Assembly (NCBI GenBank): GCA_003228965.1
Contig: QIGP01000392.1
Span: 1-13,956 of the forward strand
Direction: 5' to 3'
DNA from: Gammaproteobacteria bacterium
GTDB taxonomy: Bacteria; Pseudomonadota; Gammaproteobacteria; Steroidobacterales; SZUA-146
Length of the DNA stretch: 13,956 bases
A program made the translations under genes and the position numbers. A model generated the notes under the pieces. It made no database searches. It worked only from the letters and a program-made list of their open reading frames with translations, and had not been told where the DNA came from. Within the stretch, counting starts at the first letter, position 1, and every line of letters starts with the position of its first letter. Below, in pieces: positions 1-7,789 of this stretch.

Positions 1-1132
1 CGGAGTAGCCCATTTGGGCACTCAAATACTGCCGCAATTCATCGACACCCTCCCCCGTCGCTGCCGACGCATACAAAACGGACTCGTCTGTCTGAAGATT
101 AGGCAGGTCGCCAAGAAGATCGATTTTGTTAACTAGACGAGTAACCGGAACGCCTTCTGGCAATTTTTCGCCTTCCATGTGGAGCGTTTCTGGCCTGGCG
201 GCGTCACTCATTAAAAGGACATGGTCTGCCGTTGCGATGGCCGAGCGTGCCCGGCGCATGCCTTCTTGCTCAATCAGGTCGTCCGACTGGTGTAAGCCTG
301 CGGTATCAATGACACGCAAAGGCATGCCGTCAATGTGTAAATCTTCCCGAAGCACGTCTCGGGTGGTGCCCGGATGTGAAGTCACAATAGCGGCGTCGTA
401 ACCCGCAAGCCGATTGAGTAAACTCGACTTACCCACATTCGGTGGGCCTGCAATTACGAGGACCATTCCGTCGCGCAGTAGCTGCCCCTGCTCGGCGTCG
501 CGCTGCAACTCAATAAATAGCTGCTCTACGGTGTGTGCGCGCAGCTTTAGTTCGTTGTCTTCAAGAAAGTCTATTTCTTCCTCCGGAAAGTCTATGGCAG
601 CCTCGACATACATTCGCAGTTCAGTCAACGCCTGCACCAACACGTGAATACGTTTGGCAAAGTCCCCAGACAGAGAACGCACCGCGGCTCTTGCTGCTTG
701 CTGCGAAGCGCTGTCAATTAAGTCGCTGATGGCTTCAGCCTGCGTCAGATCAATTTTGTCGTTCAAAAAAGCCCGTTTTGAAAACTCACCTGGCATTGCC
801 ACACGGGCACCGAGTTCGACACATCGTTGAACCAGCATATCCATCGGCACTGGACCACCGTGCCCGTGGAGTTCAACTACGTCTTCGCCTGTGAACGAAG
901 CTGGTCCCTCGAAATACAGCACTAGCCCGTGGTCTATCGGAGCGTCCTGCGCGTCGCGAAAAGTCGCCCCCGTAGCAAGACGAGGTTTCGGTAGAGCGCC
1001 TGCTATGGCCCTCGTAATGTCTTTCACACCGAACCCTGAAACACGCACGATGCCAATACCACCTCTGCCCGGTGGCGTAGCCACGGCAACAATAGTCTCG
1101 TCGTTATCCAATGTGATGTCTGTCTGACTCAT
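1..1132 (-). CDS. mnmE: tRNA modification GTPase MnmE, 3' end cut by window
   Basis: MnmE works with MnmG to install the 5-carboxymethylaminomethyl (or related) group on wobble uridine 34 of certain tRNAs in the cytoplasm, using formyl-tetrahydrofolate and GTP hydrolysis. Reading the minus strand from the ATG at 1132 gives an unbroken frame of 377 codons that runs off the left edge. The N-terminal folate-binding region begins with the family's typical TPPGRGGIGIVRVSG segment. The helical domain and inserted G domain follow: P-loop GPPNVGKSS at residues 229-237, DTAG at 276-279 and NKID at 335-338. Full-length MnmE is about 455 residues, so roughly 75 are missing, including the C-terminal cysteine motif. 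No strong ribosome site precedes the ATG. The usual upstream partner yidC is absent; mscL lies upstream instead, so the local gene order is rearranged. Identity is very secure. Confidence 0.97.
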   Translation of the reverse strand, partial: MSQTDITLDNDETIVAVATPPGRGGIGIVRVSGFGVKDITRAIAGALPKPRLATGATFRDAQDAPIDHGLVLYFEGPASFTGEDVVELHGHGGPVPMDMLVQRCVELGARVAMPGEFSKRAFLNDKIDLTQAEAISDLIDSASQQAARAAVRSLSGDFAKRIHVLVQALTELRMYVEAAIDFPEEEIDFLEDNELKLRAHTVEQLFIELQRDAEQGQLLRDGMVLVIAGPPNVGKSSLLNRLAGYDAAIVTSHPGTTRDVLREDLHIDGMPLRVIDTAGLHQSDDLIEQEGMRRARSAIATADHVLLMSDAARPETLHMEGEKLPEGVPVTRLVNKIDLLGDLPNLQTDESVLYASAATGEGVDELRQYLSAQMGYS

Positions 1133-1335
1133 TCACGGTATTGTAAAGACATGCCACTCATCCGTCACATAAAGGAATCCGTTAAATGGAAATTGCCAAC
1201 CGGTGTCCCGTACACAGAACACTACATAACACCATTGATGTACGCACCAAGCTGGCAGGTTAGCTGGCCACCTGGTTTAGTGACCGATAATTTGAAGGGC
1301 TTCAGGCTAAAACTAGCCACCAAAGCCCCGCGCGT

Positions 1336-1370
1336 AAAAAAGCCGGCTATTCTCATAACCGGCTTTTTTT
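1336..1370 (-). terminator. Rho-independent terminator after mscL (possibly bidirectional)
   Basis: A stem GCCGG/CCGGC, extendable through TAT/ATA pairs, is flanked by an A-run on the left and seven T on the right, so it could stop transcription in either direction. It lies 16 bases beyond the mscL stop codon and upstream of mnmE. It therefore most likely ends the mscL transcript. The rest of 1133-1335 shows no convincing gene; a short open frame there reads across this hairpin and into mscL. Confidence 0.8.
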
Positions 1371-1385
1371 ACATCGCTGCGCAGA

Positions 1386-1790
1386 CTATTTTTTCAGTAA
1401 GTCGCGAATTTCAGCGAGAAGCACCTGGTCAGCGGGCGGTGCAGCTGGTGGTGCTTCCTCTTCTTTTTTCTTTGCGCTGTTCATGGCTCTGATAACCATG
1501 AAGATTGCAAAAGCAATGATGACGAAGTCAATAACAGATTGAATAAAATTACCATGGCGCAATACAGAAGCACCGGCTTCTTCAGCTGCCGCCAAAGTTG
1601 GATAGTTTTCGGCCCCAAGATTAATAAACTTCGTGGTGAAATCTACGCCACCTGAAAGTTTACCAATCAGTGGCATCAGAACGTCCCCAACGAACGAAGC
1701 CACAATTTTACCGAACGCGCCGCCAAGAACAATACCGACAGCCATATCCATTACATTGCCACGCATGGCAAAGTCTTTAAACTCACTCAT
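1386..1790 (-). CDS. mscL: Large-conductance mechanosensitive channel MscL
   Basis: MscL is a homopentameric inner-membrane pore that opens under membrane tension and releases solutes during osmotic downshock. The 134-residue product matches the usual length (E. coli 136). It starts [19 protein letters not shown], the conserved amphipathic N-terminal helix. The first transmembrane helix follows at about residues 15-43 with the glycine-rich gate [13 protein letters not shown], then a periplasmic loop, a second helix at about 82-102 and a charged cytoplasmic tail (KKKEEE) ending in a short helix. The frame stays open upstream to 1970, but family alignment fixes the start at the ATG at 1790; an adjacent in-frame ATG at 1793 would add one Met, and GGGAG lies upstream. 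About 285 bases to csaA hold no gene I can support. Identity is very secure. Confidence 0.96.
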   Translation of the reverse strand: MSEFKDFAMRGNVMDMAVGIVLGGAFGKIVASFVGDVLMPLIGKLSGGVDFTTKFINLGAENYPTLAAAEEAGASVLRHGNFIQSVIDFVIIAFAIFMVIRAMNSAKKKEEEAPPAAPPADQVLLAEIRDLLKK

Positions 1791-2076
1791 CATACCCACG
1801 ATGAATTCTCCCACTTGATTTAACTGAAGTTGTCGAACCGGTCTAATCCGTACAAACCGGCGTAACAACACCTTCGCAGCGTTCAAAAAGTACCCGCAAA
1901 GCAAGCGCTTTGTTGGTACGAGATTGTACATAAAACACAAGAATAGTCGAATTGATTGGCTGCACTGCAATAGGCTCCTTCGATATTCACCCGTTATTGA
2001 AACAGGAACGTATCATTTAGCAAAGCACTCACCATGTACTGCAAATACACTAATAGCCTTGCCGGACCCTGACCGA

Positions 2077-2436
2077 TCAGCACAGCCGCGCGCCATTTGG
2101 CACGTTCTGCTCAGGCTGCGCCAGAACAATAGCGCCATCATTGTTTGCAAACCCGGTAACCAGACATTCAGACATTAACGGACCGATTTGCTTGACGGGA
2201 AAATTAACGACAGCGATCACCTGCCGCCCGATCAACGTTTCACGAGTGTATAGATCGGTAATTTGAGCGCTGGACTTACGTTTGCCTACTTTATCACCAA
2301 AGTCGATATGCAGTATCCACGCAGGGCACCTGGCCTCAGGGAACTCCTCTACATCCACCACCGTACCAACCCGCAGCTCGACCCTTTCGAAGTCGCCCCA
2401 ACTAATCAAAGCGCTCTCAATGTTTGTCTCATTCAT
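2077..2436 (-). CDS. csaA: CsaA-type tRNA-binding-domain protein (secretion chaperone-like)
   Basis: The 119-residue protein is a stand-alone EMAP/tRNA-binding-domain OB fold of the CsaA family. These are homodimeric proteins described as export-related chaperones, related to the C-terminal domain of methionyl-tRNA synthetase. The visible core is FERVELRVGTVVDVEEFPEA, then HIDFG and KRKSSAQITDLYT, then a GRQVIAVVNFP segment and an EC-LVTGF strand near the end, in the family's order and spacing. The ATG at 2436 has AGGTG about nine bases upstream. It starts 13 bases after the VOC gene stop, so the two are probably co-transcribed. The biological role in Gammaproteobacteria is not settled; the family assignment is firm. 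Confidence 0.92.
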   Translation of the reverse strand: MNETNIESALISWGDFERVELRVGTVVDVEEFPEARCPAWILHIDFGDKVGKRKSSAQITDLYTRETLIGRQVIAVVNFPVKQIGPLMSECLVTGFANNDGAIVLAQPEQNVPNGARLC

Positions 2437-2449
2437 TGCCAGTCACCTG

Positions 2450-2836
2450 CTAACGATGTTGGATAAAGTCCCACTTATTACCGTATAAATCGCGAAAGAC
2501 TATGACATAACCGTAATCTTCTTCGCGAGGCTCACCGATAAAGTCGATGTCAGCCTGCTGCATTGACTCATAATCTCGCCAAAAATCATCGGTGTACAAA
2601 AAGAACGCCACTCGACCGCCCGTTTGATTACCGACATGTTCGGCCTCCTCCGGGTTCTTGGCCTTCGCCAATAGAAGGCATGCCGACCCATTGCCAGGTG
2701 GCCGTATCACAACCCAGCGCTTGCCTTCCTGAGGCGTATCCTCAATCAACTCAAAATTGAGCTTGCCCGTGAAATAGGCAATGGCGTCGTCGTAGTCGGC
2801 GACCACCAATGTAATCTGTCCTAACTGTTGCTCCAC
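2450..2836 (-). CDS. VOC-superfamily (glyoxalase/bleomycin-resistance fold) protein
   Basis: This 128-residue protein has the paired beta-alpha-beta-beta-beta modules of the vicinal oxygen chelate fold. It opens LGQITLVVADYDDAIAYFTGKL, has WVVIRPPG in the first module and closes DYGYVIVFRDLYGNKWDFIQ, the standard last strand of this family. Metal-dependent members isomerise or cleave small substrates; others bind drugs. The substrate here cannot be told. I chose the GTG at 2836 because AAGGGGG sits five bases upstream and the VOC fold begins immediately. A longer frame to 2923 adds residues unlike the family and crosses into the divergent outer-membrane gene region. It is followed by csaA after 13 bases, so the two are probably one operon. 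Confidence 0.88.
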   Translation of the reverse strand: MEQQLGQITLVVADYDDAIAYFTGKLNFELIEDTPQEGKRWVVIRPPGNGSACLLLAKAKNPEEAEHVGNQTGGRVAFFLYTDDFWRDYESMQQADIDFIGEPREEDYGYVIVFRDLYGNKWDFIQHR

Positions 2837-2981
2837 GGCAACCCCCTTGGTAGCTTGACGATCAGTGCAGGCTAGTGCCCCGCAGCCTGTCATCAATATT
2901 CGAATGTTTATGACTTCGCGCACACTGTGTGAGCAGGTTTCACCGTATACTTGGCGCTCTTTTCAAAGACGGCTGGATTGC

Positions 2982-4595
2982 GTGCCTGCAAAACTCTTGC
3001 TCATAATTGCGTTTCTGGGTCTTCTTTGCACTAGCGCCTCAGCCACCGAACTGTCTCTGAAGGAACTGGAAGCGCAGGGCGCCATTATTGGGTCGATTGA
3101 GATTCAACGCAATAACGTATTTGAAGCCCCCGACGAAGGCAAAGGCAAGAGACTTCACCACCTCGCTAACCGTCTCCACTACATTACTCGCGAAAACGTC
3201 ATTCGCTCACAGCTTTTGTTTGCCCCAGGCAATGCCCTGCAAACAACAACCATCACCGAAACTGAGCGCATTCTACGCAACGCGCGTTACCTGTTTAGTG
3301 CGTCTGTCAGGCCCACACGTTACGAAAATGGCGTCGTAGACCTTTTAGTGGTTACCCGCGACCTGTGGACGCTGTCCCCCGAAATCGACTACACCAACAC
3401 AGGCGGTGACACTTTCTACACGTTCGGCCTCGAAGAAGATAACCTTCTGGGTACAGGAGCGAGCCTCACTGTGTCTCGTGCCGAGGAACTTGAGCGCACC
3501 TCCAACTTACTGATTTATAGCAACCGCAACTTCCTCTTGAAAAGACTCGATTTTGGCGTAGGCGTGGTTGACAGCGACGACGGAGGAGCCTTTGCTCTGC
3601 GCCTTATTCAACCATTCTTTTCACTAGACACGAGACGCTCTCAAGGTGGTATTACCAATTATTTTGACGGCGACCGAATTTACTATCGCAATGGCGACGA
3701 CATTGGTGAGTACAAACAGCGCTCAAGTTCATTCAACCTGTTTCGCGGCTGGTCACAAGGCCGCCAAGACGGTTGGGTACGTCGCTGGACAGCAGGAGTC
3801 GCCGGTGAAAACAGCGAATTCAAACTGTCTGACAATCCGTTCCTGGCGATAGCACGGCCTGACGATCGCGAACTTTACTACCCCTACATTTCAATCAACG
3901 TGCTTCAGGACAAGTTTGTAACAACTCGCAATTTTCAGACAATGGAACGGGTAGAAGACCTGTATCTCGGCACTCAGTATTCATTTTTACTGGGGTACGC
4001 AAGTAAAGACGCGGGCTCCGACCGCAACGCCATCATCCTGGGTGCCAATGCAAGCCGGTCGTCAGGCTCTCCAGACACCGCTCTATGGCAGTTTGGCACT
4101 GGAATAAACACACGACTTGAGTCGGGTCGCCCTCAAAACTTGCTGGCCAATGCTCGAGTGAGCTGGTCGCTTCGGCAGTCCGACAAATTTCGTTTTTTCA
4201 CGAGCTTAGGCGCCATTCACTCGGAGCGTCCTGACCTCGACCGCTTCACCGTTCTCGGCGGAAGCACTGGCCTACGTGGCTATCCGACGCGCTTTCGCAA
4301 CGGGGGTGGCCGTGTGTTATTTACCGCTGAACAGCGCTACTACAGCAACTACTACCCGCTTCAACTGGCTCGTGTCGGGGCTGCTGCATTTGTCGACGTG
4401 GGCCAGGTTTGGGGCGAAAACGTGTTGGGCGAAAAGAATAACGACCTACTCGTTGATGTCGGATTCGGATTGCGTCTGGCAAGCACTCGCGGAGGCAGCA
4501 ACAAAGTCATCCACATTGACCTGGCTTTTCCACTGACCAGTCGCGAAGGCATCGACAGCGTGCAGTTGGTCATCGAGGCCAAACGGGGTTTTTAA
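2982..4595 (+). CDS. Omp85/D15-family outer-membrane beta-barrel with one POTRA-like domain
   Basis: The product is about 537 residues from the GTG at 2982. It begins with a signal peptide (PAKLLLIIAFLGLL, cut near SASA-TELS). A single POTRA-like module follows at about residues 22-115 (GSIEIQRNNVF, ERILRNARYLFSASVRP, GVVDLLVVTRDLWTL). The rest is a beta-rich bacterial surface antigen domain ending in Phe, as outer-membrane barrels do. Near the C-terminus GGSTGLRGYPTRF matches the conserved (V/L)RGY/F loop motif of Omp85 proteins. BamA has five POTRAs and about 800 residues, so this is a short Omp85 relative, not BamA. It may assist assembly or translocation of a surface component; the partner is unknown. 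The frame extends upstream to 2865, with ATGs at 2904 and 2910; I prefer 2982 because it gives a normal 21-residue signal peptide. It is the only clear plus-strand gene in the window. Confidence 0.88.
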   Translation: MPAKLLLIIAFLGLLCTSASATELSLKELEAQGAIIGSIEIQRNNVFEAPDEGKGKRLHHLANRLHYITRENVIRSQLLFAPGNALQTTTITETERILRNARYLFSASVRPTRYENGVVDLLVVTRDLWTLSPEIDYTNTGGDTFYTFGLEEDNLLGTGASLTVSRAEELERTSNLLIYSNRNFLLKRLDFGVGVVDSDDGGAFALRLIQPFFSLDTRRSQGGITNYFDGDRIYYRNGDDIGEYKQRSSSFNLFRGWSQGRQDGWVRRWTAGVAGENSEFKLSDNPFLAIARPDDRELYYPYISINVLQDKFVTTRNFQTMERVEDLYLGTQYSFLLGYASKDAGSDRNAIILGANASRSSGSPDTALWQFGTGINTRLESGRPQNLLANARVSWSLRQSDKFRFFTSLGAIHSERPDLDRFTVLGGSTGLRGYPTRFRNGGGRVLFTAEQRYYSNYYPLQLARVGAAAFVDVGQVWGENVLGEKNNDLLVDVGFGLRLASTRGGSNKVIHIDLAFPLTSREGIDSVQLVIEAKRGF

Positions 4596-4618
4596 TCTAG
4601 GAAGCAGGGGAAAAAATT

Positions 4619-4836
4619 GGGCCTGACCCACTGCTTTCAATTAGCAACCGTAACGCCGTTATTGCGTACGCAACCACCCCGTCATTGCGAACCTGCGAAG
4701 CAGGTGTGGCAATCTCCGTCCGGTTATTGCAGCTTCAATCAGTTAGGCCACGTTAACGTCAAGAGATTGCCGCGCGCTTCGCGCTCGCAATGACGTCGCT
4801 GCGTCACTCCTCGCGAATAAAAGTGGGCCTGATCCC
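4619..4836. repeat. Short direct repeats GGGCCTGA(C/T)CC(C) flanking a palindromic element
   Basis: GGGCCTGACCC at 4619-4629 and GGGCCTGATCCC at 4825-4836 bracket the inverted repeat at 4680-4795. Similar GGGTCAGGCCC-type strings recur near IS200-like Y1 (REP-associated) transposases in many proteobacteria, from general knowledge. No transposase is present here. The block lies between the Omp85 gene and the PAP2 gene, which converge on it. Confidence 0.45.
4680..4795. repeat. Dispersed inverted-repeat (REP/MITE-like) element
   Basis: The left arm 4680-4716 begins CGTCATTGCGA and ends GGCAATCTC. The right arm 4763-4795 begins GAGATTGCC and ends CGCTCGCAATGACG. The arms are imperfect reverse complements, with GC-rich tips (CCTGCGAAGCAGG on the left, GCGCGCTTCGCGCTC on the right) that form their own hairpins. 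The 46-base centre has no reading frame of note. CGTCATTGCGAGCGAAGC...GGCAATCTC is a recognisable dispersed palindromic repeat of many proteobacterial genomes. Between two convergent genes it could also act as a transcription barrier. Confidence 0.75.
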
Positions 4837-4839
4837 TAT

Positions 4840-5646
4840 TTATTGCTGCGCGATCTTGCGGATAATCACACGAACAAAAAGCCACGCAATAATGCCAACG
4901 ACCAGCCCCTGAACAGCTCCCACGGTAACATCCATCGGGCGATGCACATTCAATATTACCCGCGATAGACTCACGGCAATGGCCCAGGGAACCAACAGAA
5001 AAAAAAGCGATTGTCTGGTAGAAGAGACAAAAGTTGTTGCAAAGAACAAAAAGAAAGTGGCCAGAAAAAAACTGGCGTAGGCGTGCCCGGACGGAAACGA
5101 GTACCCAGGCTCGGTTACCCAGTGCTCACCTACAATTGAGGACACATCGGTACCGACCGCAAATAGAGCTTTTTTCATGAAACGGGAACGGTCGTCACCA
5201 CTTTTTTTGGCGTAGTACGACTTAACCGTAAAGCCAGACTCAATGCCGGTTGGTTGTTGGGCAAGCCACTCAATGTTAGGCCTTGGTGAATCGAAGTGCG
5301 GTTTAATATAGTGCTCGTTAAGCATGGCGCCGCCACCGGCGAATACAATGACTGCTCCGACAATGGTGATGGCCTCTTTCAGCCGATACTGGACTGAGAG
5401 TCGCTTTCGCGTACCGAGAACCACGACCAATACGAGCGTAATGATTGAAATGCCAAATACTTTGGCAGAGTCGGATAAGAAGACTGCCACCTTATCGGCG
5501 CCCTCAAAGTTACCTAGTAGTGACGAGTTCTGCGAAGAAGGAATGAGGAAGCTCAACCCTACCAGGGCAGCCGCAAAAAGCATCGGCAATAGCGCACGCG
5601 CACGTAAGTCGTGCGGAGAGGCTTCGTAGTATTTGTAATCAGTCAT
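4840..5646 (-). CDS. PAP2-family membrane phosphatase
   Basis: This 268-residue integral membrane protein has the three phosphatase motifs of the PAP2 / acid phosphatase superfamily in order: K115 with RP at 122-123 (KPHFDSPRP), PSGH at 185-188, and SRVILNVHRPMD at 228-239 with the catalytic His235 and Asp239. About six hydrophobic stretches are visible (for example 20-36, 63-78, 93-109, 190-206, 214-226, 244-262). Members remove phosphate from lipid substrates such as phosphatidate, PGP or undecaprenyl pyrophosphate at the periplasmic face. Which lipid cannot be told. The long insert between motifs 1 and 2 is larger than in the smallest members. I chose the ATG at 5646; the frame extends with a TTG at 5682. 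The gene begins about 100 bases after the glycosylase gene ends and may share its transcript. Confidence 0.92.
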   Translation of the reverse strand: MTDYKYYEASPHDLRARALLPMLFAAALVGLSFLIPSSQNSSLLGNFEGADKVAVFLSDSAKVFGISIITLVLVVVLGTRKRLSVQYRLKEAITIVGAVIVFAGGGAMLNEHYIKPHFDSPRPNIEWLAQQPTGIESGFTVKSYYAKKSGDDRSRFMKKALFAVGTDVSSIVGEHWVTEPGYSFPSGHAYASFFLATFFLFFATTFVSSTRQSLFFLLVPWAIAVSLSRVILNVHRPMDVTVGAVQGLVVGIIAWLFVRVIIRKIAQQ

Positions 5647-5744
5647 TAGCGGAGTGTACAAACTCTGGCAAAAGGAAACCAATTAGCATCAGGTTACGCG
5701 CAATCACAAACAGGGTAAACTCCTCCCGGGTCCTAGCCAGAGGC

Positions 5745-6272
5745 TTATTTTTGCAGGGACTCAGCCAGGCAGGCGCGTAGTGCGAACCAGTTAGTTTTCT
5801 TCTGTTCAAAAGAAAACCGCGCATTGGCCGGGCTCGTAGAAAGAAGCTGAACAGTTGGAAGACCAACATGTCTTTCGGTGAGTGTTGGCAATACCCTACG
5901 CTTATACTCTTGGGCAGCTTTGCCACCGTTCAAGAATACGGCTTTAATCTGTTGATGCTGGCGATAGAATTTTTCGAAGTTGTTGACGTTAATACTGTTG
6001 GCTTCAATGTCCGCGTCCAGGCTACCCGGCCGTACACAGCTTTTGATCACGTCCCAAACCGCTATTCCGGCCCGATTCAATCCGTTAACTCTGCTCTCAT
6101 AGTCTTCAGAAGCCTCTACCTGCGTGATTTCGCCCATAACGCGCCAAAATACATTTTGCGGATGTCCGTAGTACTGCTGCTCATCGAGCGAACGGCGTCC
6201 CGGCATGGAACCCAGCACGAGCACTCGGGCACTACGCGTTGAAATAGGCGGGAAGCCAGCGTCGGCTGTCAC
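5745..6272 (-). CDS. DNA-deoxyinosine (hypoxanthine) glycosylase, UDG superfamily family 6
   Basis: The 175-residue protein matches the family 6 uracil-DNA-glycosylase fold, which excises hypoxanthine (deaminated adenine) from DNA. N-terminal GFPPIS leads into VLVLGSMPGRRSL (GSMPG at 21-25). YYGHPQNVFW at 34-43 carries the conserved Asn. STSPANA at 145-151 is the second active-site motif. The GTG start at 6272 overlaps the TGA stop of the upstream acetyltransferase as GTGA, so translation is probably coupled. Length is normal for the family and no key motif is missing. It acts in base excision repair in the cytoplasm. Confidence 0.92.
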   Translation of the reverse strand: MTADAGFPPISTRSARVLVLGSMPGRRSLDEQQYYGHPQNVFWRVMGEITQVEASEDYESRVNGLNRAGIAVWDVIKSCVRPGSLDADIEANSINVNNFEKFYRQHQQIKAVFLNGGKAAQEYKRRVLPTLTERHVGLPTVQLLSTSPANARFSFEQKKTNWFALRACLAESLQK

Positions 6273-6823
6273 GCCAACTTGCTCTTACGAAGTCTCAATT
6301 CGTAGCATGGAACCGCTGCGCTTTCTGGCTCAAACTGCGCCAGCTCCATAAAGCGAAAACCGAGTTTATCTAACAATTTTTGCGACGCAATATTGGATTT
6401 ATTCGTGATGGCAAGTATTCGCTCAAGCTTTAACGTAGAGCCCGCGTGGCGAATAACCTCAACGGCTGCTTCATACGCGTAGCCTTTGCCCCGCGCGACC
6501 GGTAAAAACGCGTAACCGATATCGGGAACGGGAAGCGTTTCTCTTTGTAGTATTCCACACATTCCGACCGGCACCTGACTCGATTGCTCGACGACACAGC
6601 ACAAACCAAAACCGAATTTTTGGTAACCCGTCATTGGCCCGTCGGTCAGGTATCCGCGTGCGTCTTCGAGCGTACGCACGCCTCGGTCTTGAATGTGCTT
6701 GATGAAATCTTTGTCGTTCAATAGTTTCACAATGAACGGTGCGTCATCGAAGATGAACGGTCGAATTTCAAGACGCTCGCTTTTAAGTACAGGAACCACT
6801 GGAACGGGAAGCAAACTTGTCAA
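6269..6823 (-). CDS. GNAT-family N-acetyltransferase (RimJ/RimL-like)
   Basis: This 184-residue acetyltransferase begins with the RimJ/RimL-type strand SERLEIRPFIFDDAPFIVKLL. It continues through VPVGMCGIL and DIGYAFLPVARGKGYAYEAA, whose RGKGYA at 111-116 is the acetyl-CoA pyrophosphate-binding loop. It ends with the usual NKSNIASQKLLDKLGF helix and strand. Relatives acetylate N-terminal residues of ribosomal proteins or small amines; the substrate is unknown. The start is probably TTG at 6823, overlapping the cupin stop as TTGA; GTG at 6799 is an alternative close to the conserved domain. It overlaps the next gene by four bases as well, so all three genes are likely translated as a coupled set. 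Confidence 0.9.
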   Translation of the reverse strand: MTSLLPVPVVPVLKSERLEIRPFIFDDAPFIVKLLNDKDFIKHIQDRGVRTLEDARGYLTDGPMTGYQKFGFGLCCVVEQSSQVPVGMCGILQRETLPVPDIGYAFLPVARGKGYAYEAAVEVIRHAGSTLKLERILAITNKSNIASQKLLDKLGFRFMELAQFEPESAAVPCYELRLRKSKLA

Positions 6824-7182
6824 CGCGCTTGCTCAGCCAGCGACTTGGTTAAAGGAGACACGACGTCGCCCGTATGTTTGGTGGTCACCGTTTCTATCAG
6901 GCAAATCCAGCACTCTTGTTCAGCAACCGGGTTGTGCATGGTGTTTCTCGGGACTACGTGCAAATCTCCAGGGCCTAGCTCGATTTCGCCGTTCTCGTAC
7001 TGAATTTTCAGATTGCCTTTAAACACGTAGAACAATTCGTCTTCGTCGTCGTGCTTGTGCCAGGTGAGCTCACCCTTAAGTTTAGCGACTTTAACGTACT
7101 GGTCATTAACCTGATCGACAATGCGTGGAGACCAGTAGCCCTCTAAATGTTCAAATTCTGATTCAAGGTTACACTTTTTCAC
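6820..7182 (-). CDS. Small single-domain cupin
   Basis: A 120-residue cupin with the two conserved motifs. The first is WHKHDDEDELFYVFKG (His42, His44, Glu49) and the second centres on PRNTMHNP (His83), giving the 3-His/1-Glu metal site. The N-terminal stretch leading to EGYWSPRIVDQVNDQYVKVAKLKGEL is typical of a widespread small family of unknown substrate, often annotated as mannose-6-phosphate-isomerase-like. I chose the GTG at 7182 because the family alignment begins there and GAGG lies nine bases upstream; the open frame runs up to a TTG at 7236. It heads the cupin / acetyltransferase / glycosylase set. Enzyme or sensor function is undetermined. Confidence 0.88.
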   Translation of the reverse strand: MKKCNLESEFEHLEGYWSPRIVDQVNDQYVKVAKLKGELTWHKHDDEDELFYVFKGNLKIQYENGEIELGPGDLHVVPRNTMHNPVAEQECWICLIETVTTKHTGDVVSPLTKSLAEQAR

Positions 7183-7285
7183 TCCACCCACCCTCGCGTG
7201 CCATCTGTTCAGATAACGTACCAGATAACGAGTCAACTAGCAGCGGAAAGCCCCACGGAGTGCTCCCTGGAGAACTTGAAGAAGG

Positions 7286-7696
7286 CTAATCAAAAACGCG
7301 CTGGCAGCCAGCAACTTCGTTGAATTTCGTATCCCAGCGACGTACGTCGTTAGCCCGGCGCCAGCGTCGGTGAAAGAATTCCATAAGACAGGAACCTGAG
7401 TCCAGCTCGATAATCATTAAATCTCGTTCTTTCACCTTACTGTACTCAGGGTAGGTTTCGCGCTCACCCCAGGTGAGCCCACCGTTGAGAACCGCAAAAC
7501 TACGCCAAAACTGAATTGGGCTGAGCCATTTGTTCAGCTCTTTGCTCCATACTTCTACTTGTTCAGTTCCTCGTAACTCCCCGTTTGCAGGCTGCTGAGC
7601 GAACGCTGAGTTCGAAAACATGAGCGCTGTAGCCAAAATTACCAGCGCTAACGTGAGCTGACGAAATCGTCCTTCCGATTGTTGGTGCGTTTTCAT
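7286..7696 (-). CDS. Secreted protein of unknown function
   Basis: I do not recognise this 136-residue product. From the ATG at 7696 it has a clear signal peptide: basic start, hydrophobic LTLALVILATALMF, then SNSAFA before QQPANG, so it is likely periplasmic. The mature part is rich in Trp, Arg and Glu, with VEVWSKELNKWLSPIQFWRSF, and two cysteines near DSGSCLMEFFHRRWRR and VAGCQRVFD that could form a disulfide. The frame extends nine codons upstream, but the internal ATG gives the better signal peptide. Just beyond the gene, 7253-7270 holds a CCACGGAG/CTCCCTGG hairpin without a T-run. Confidence 0.68.
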   Translation of the reverse strand: MKTHQQSEGRFRQLTLALVILATALMFSNSAFAQQPANGELRGTEQVEVWSKELNKWLSPIQFWRSFAVLNGGLTWGERETYPEYSKVKERDLMIIELDSGSCLMEFFHRRWRRANDVRRWDTKFNEVAGCQRVFD

Positions 7697-7789
7697 AGAG
7701 ATACCCCGAACGGTCATGACCATAAAGAAGAGTGTGTAAGAAGCGCGCTTAAAAAGCTTAACGCTAGCGTCATTGTCCGCGTCTTGGAA

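Noticed and set aside
126..1127. Several plus-strand frames across 126-1127
   Set aside because: All lie antisense to the intact mnmE frame on the minus strand, which carries clear GTPase motifs.
1252..1276. CAGGT/ACCTG hairpin upstream of mnmE as a regulatory element
   Set aside because: The stem is only five pairs and there is no supporting motif.
1151..1492. Plus-strand frame of 113 codons
   Set aside because: It runs through the mscL terminator and into the 3' end of mscL on the other strand, and has no recognisable domain or ribosome site.
7253..7270. CCACGGAG/CTCCCTGG hairpin as a terminator
   Set aside because: It has an internal mismatch and no T-run on the minus strand after the stem.
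7761..7770. Perfect palindrome ACGCTAGCGT
   Set aside because: Ten-base palindromes occur by chance at this scale and no promoter overlaps it.
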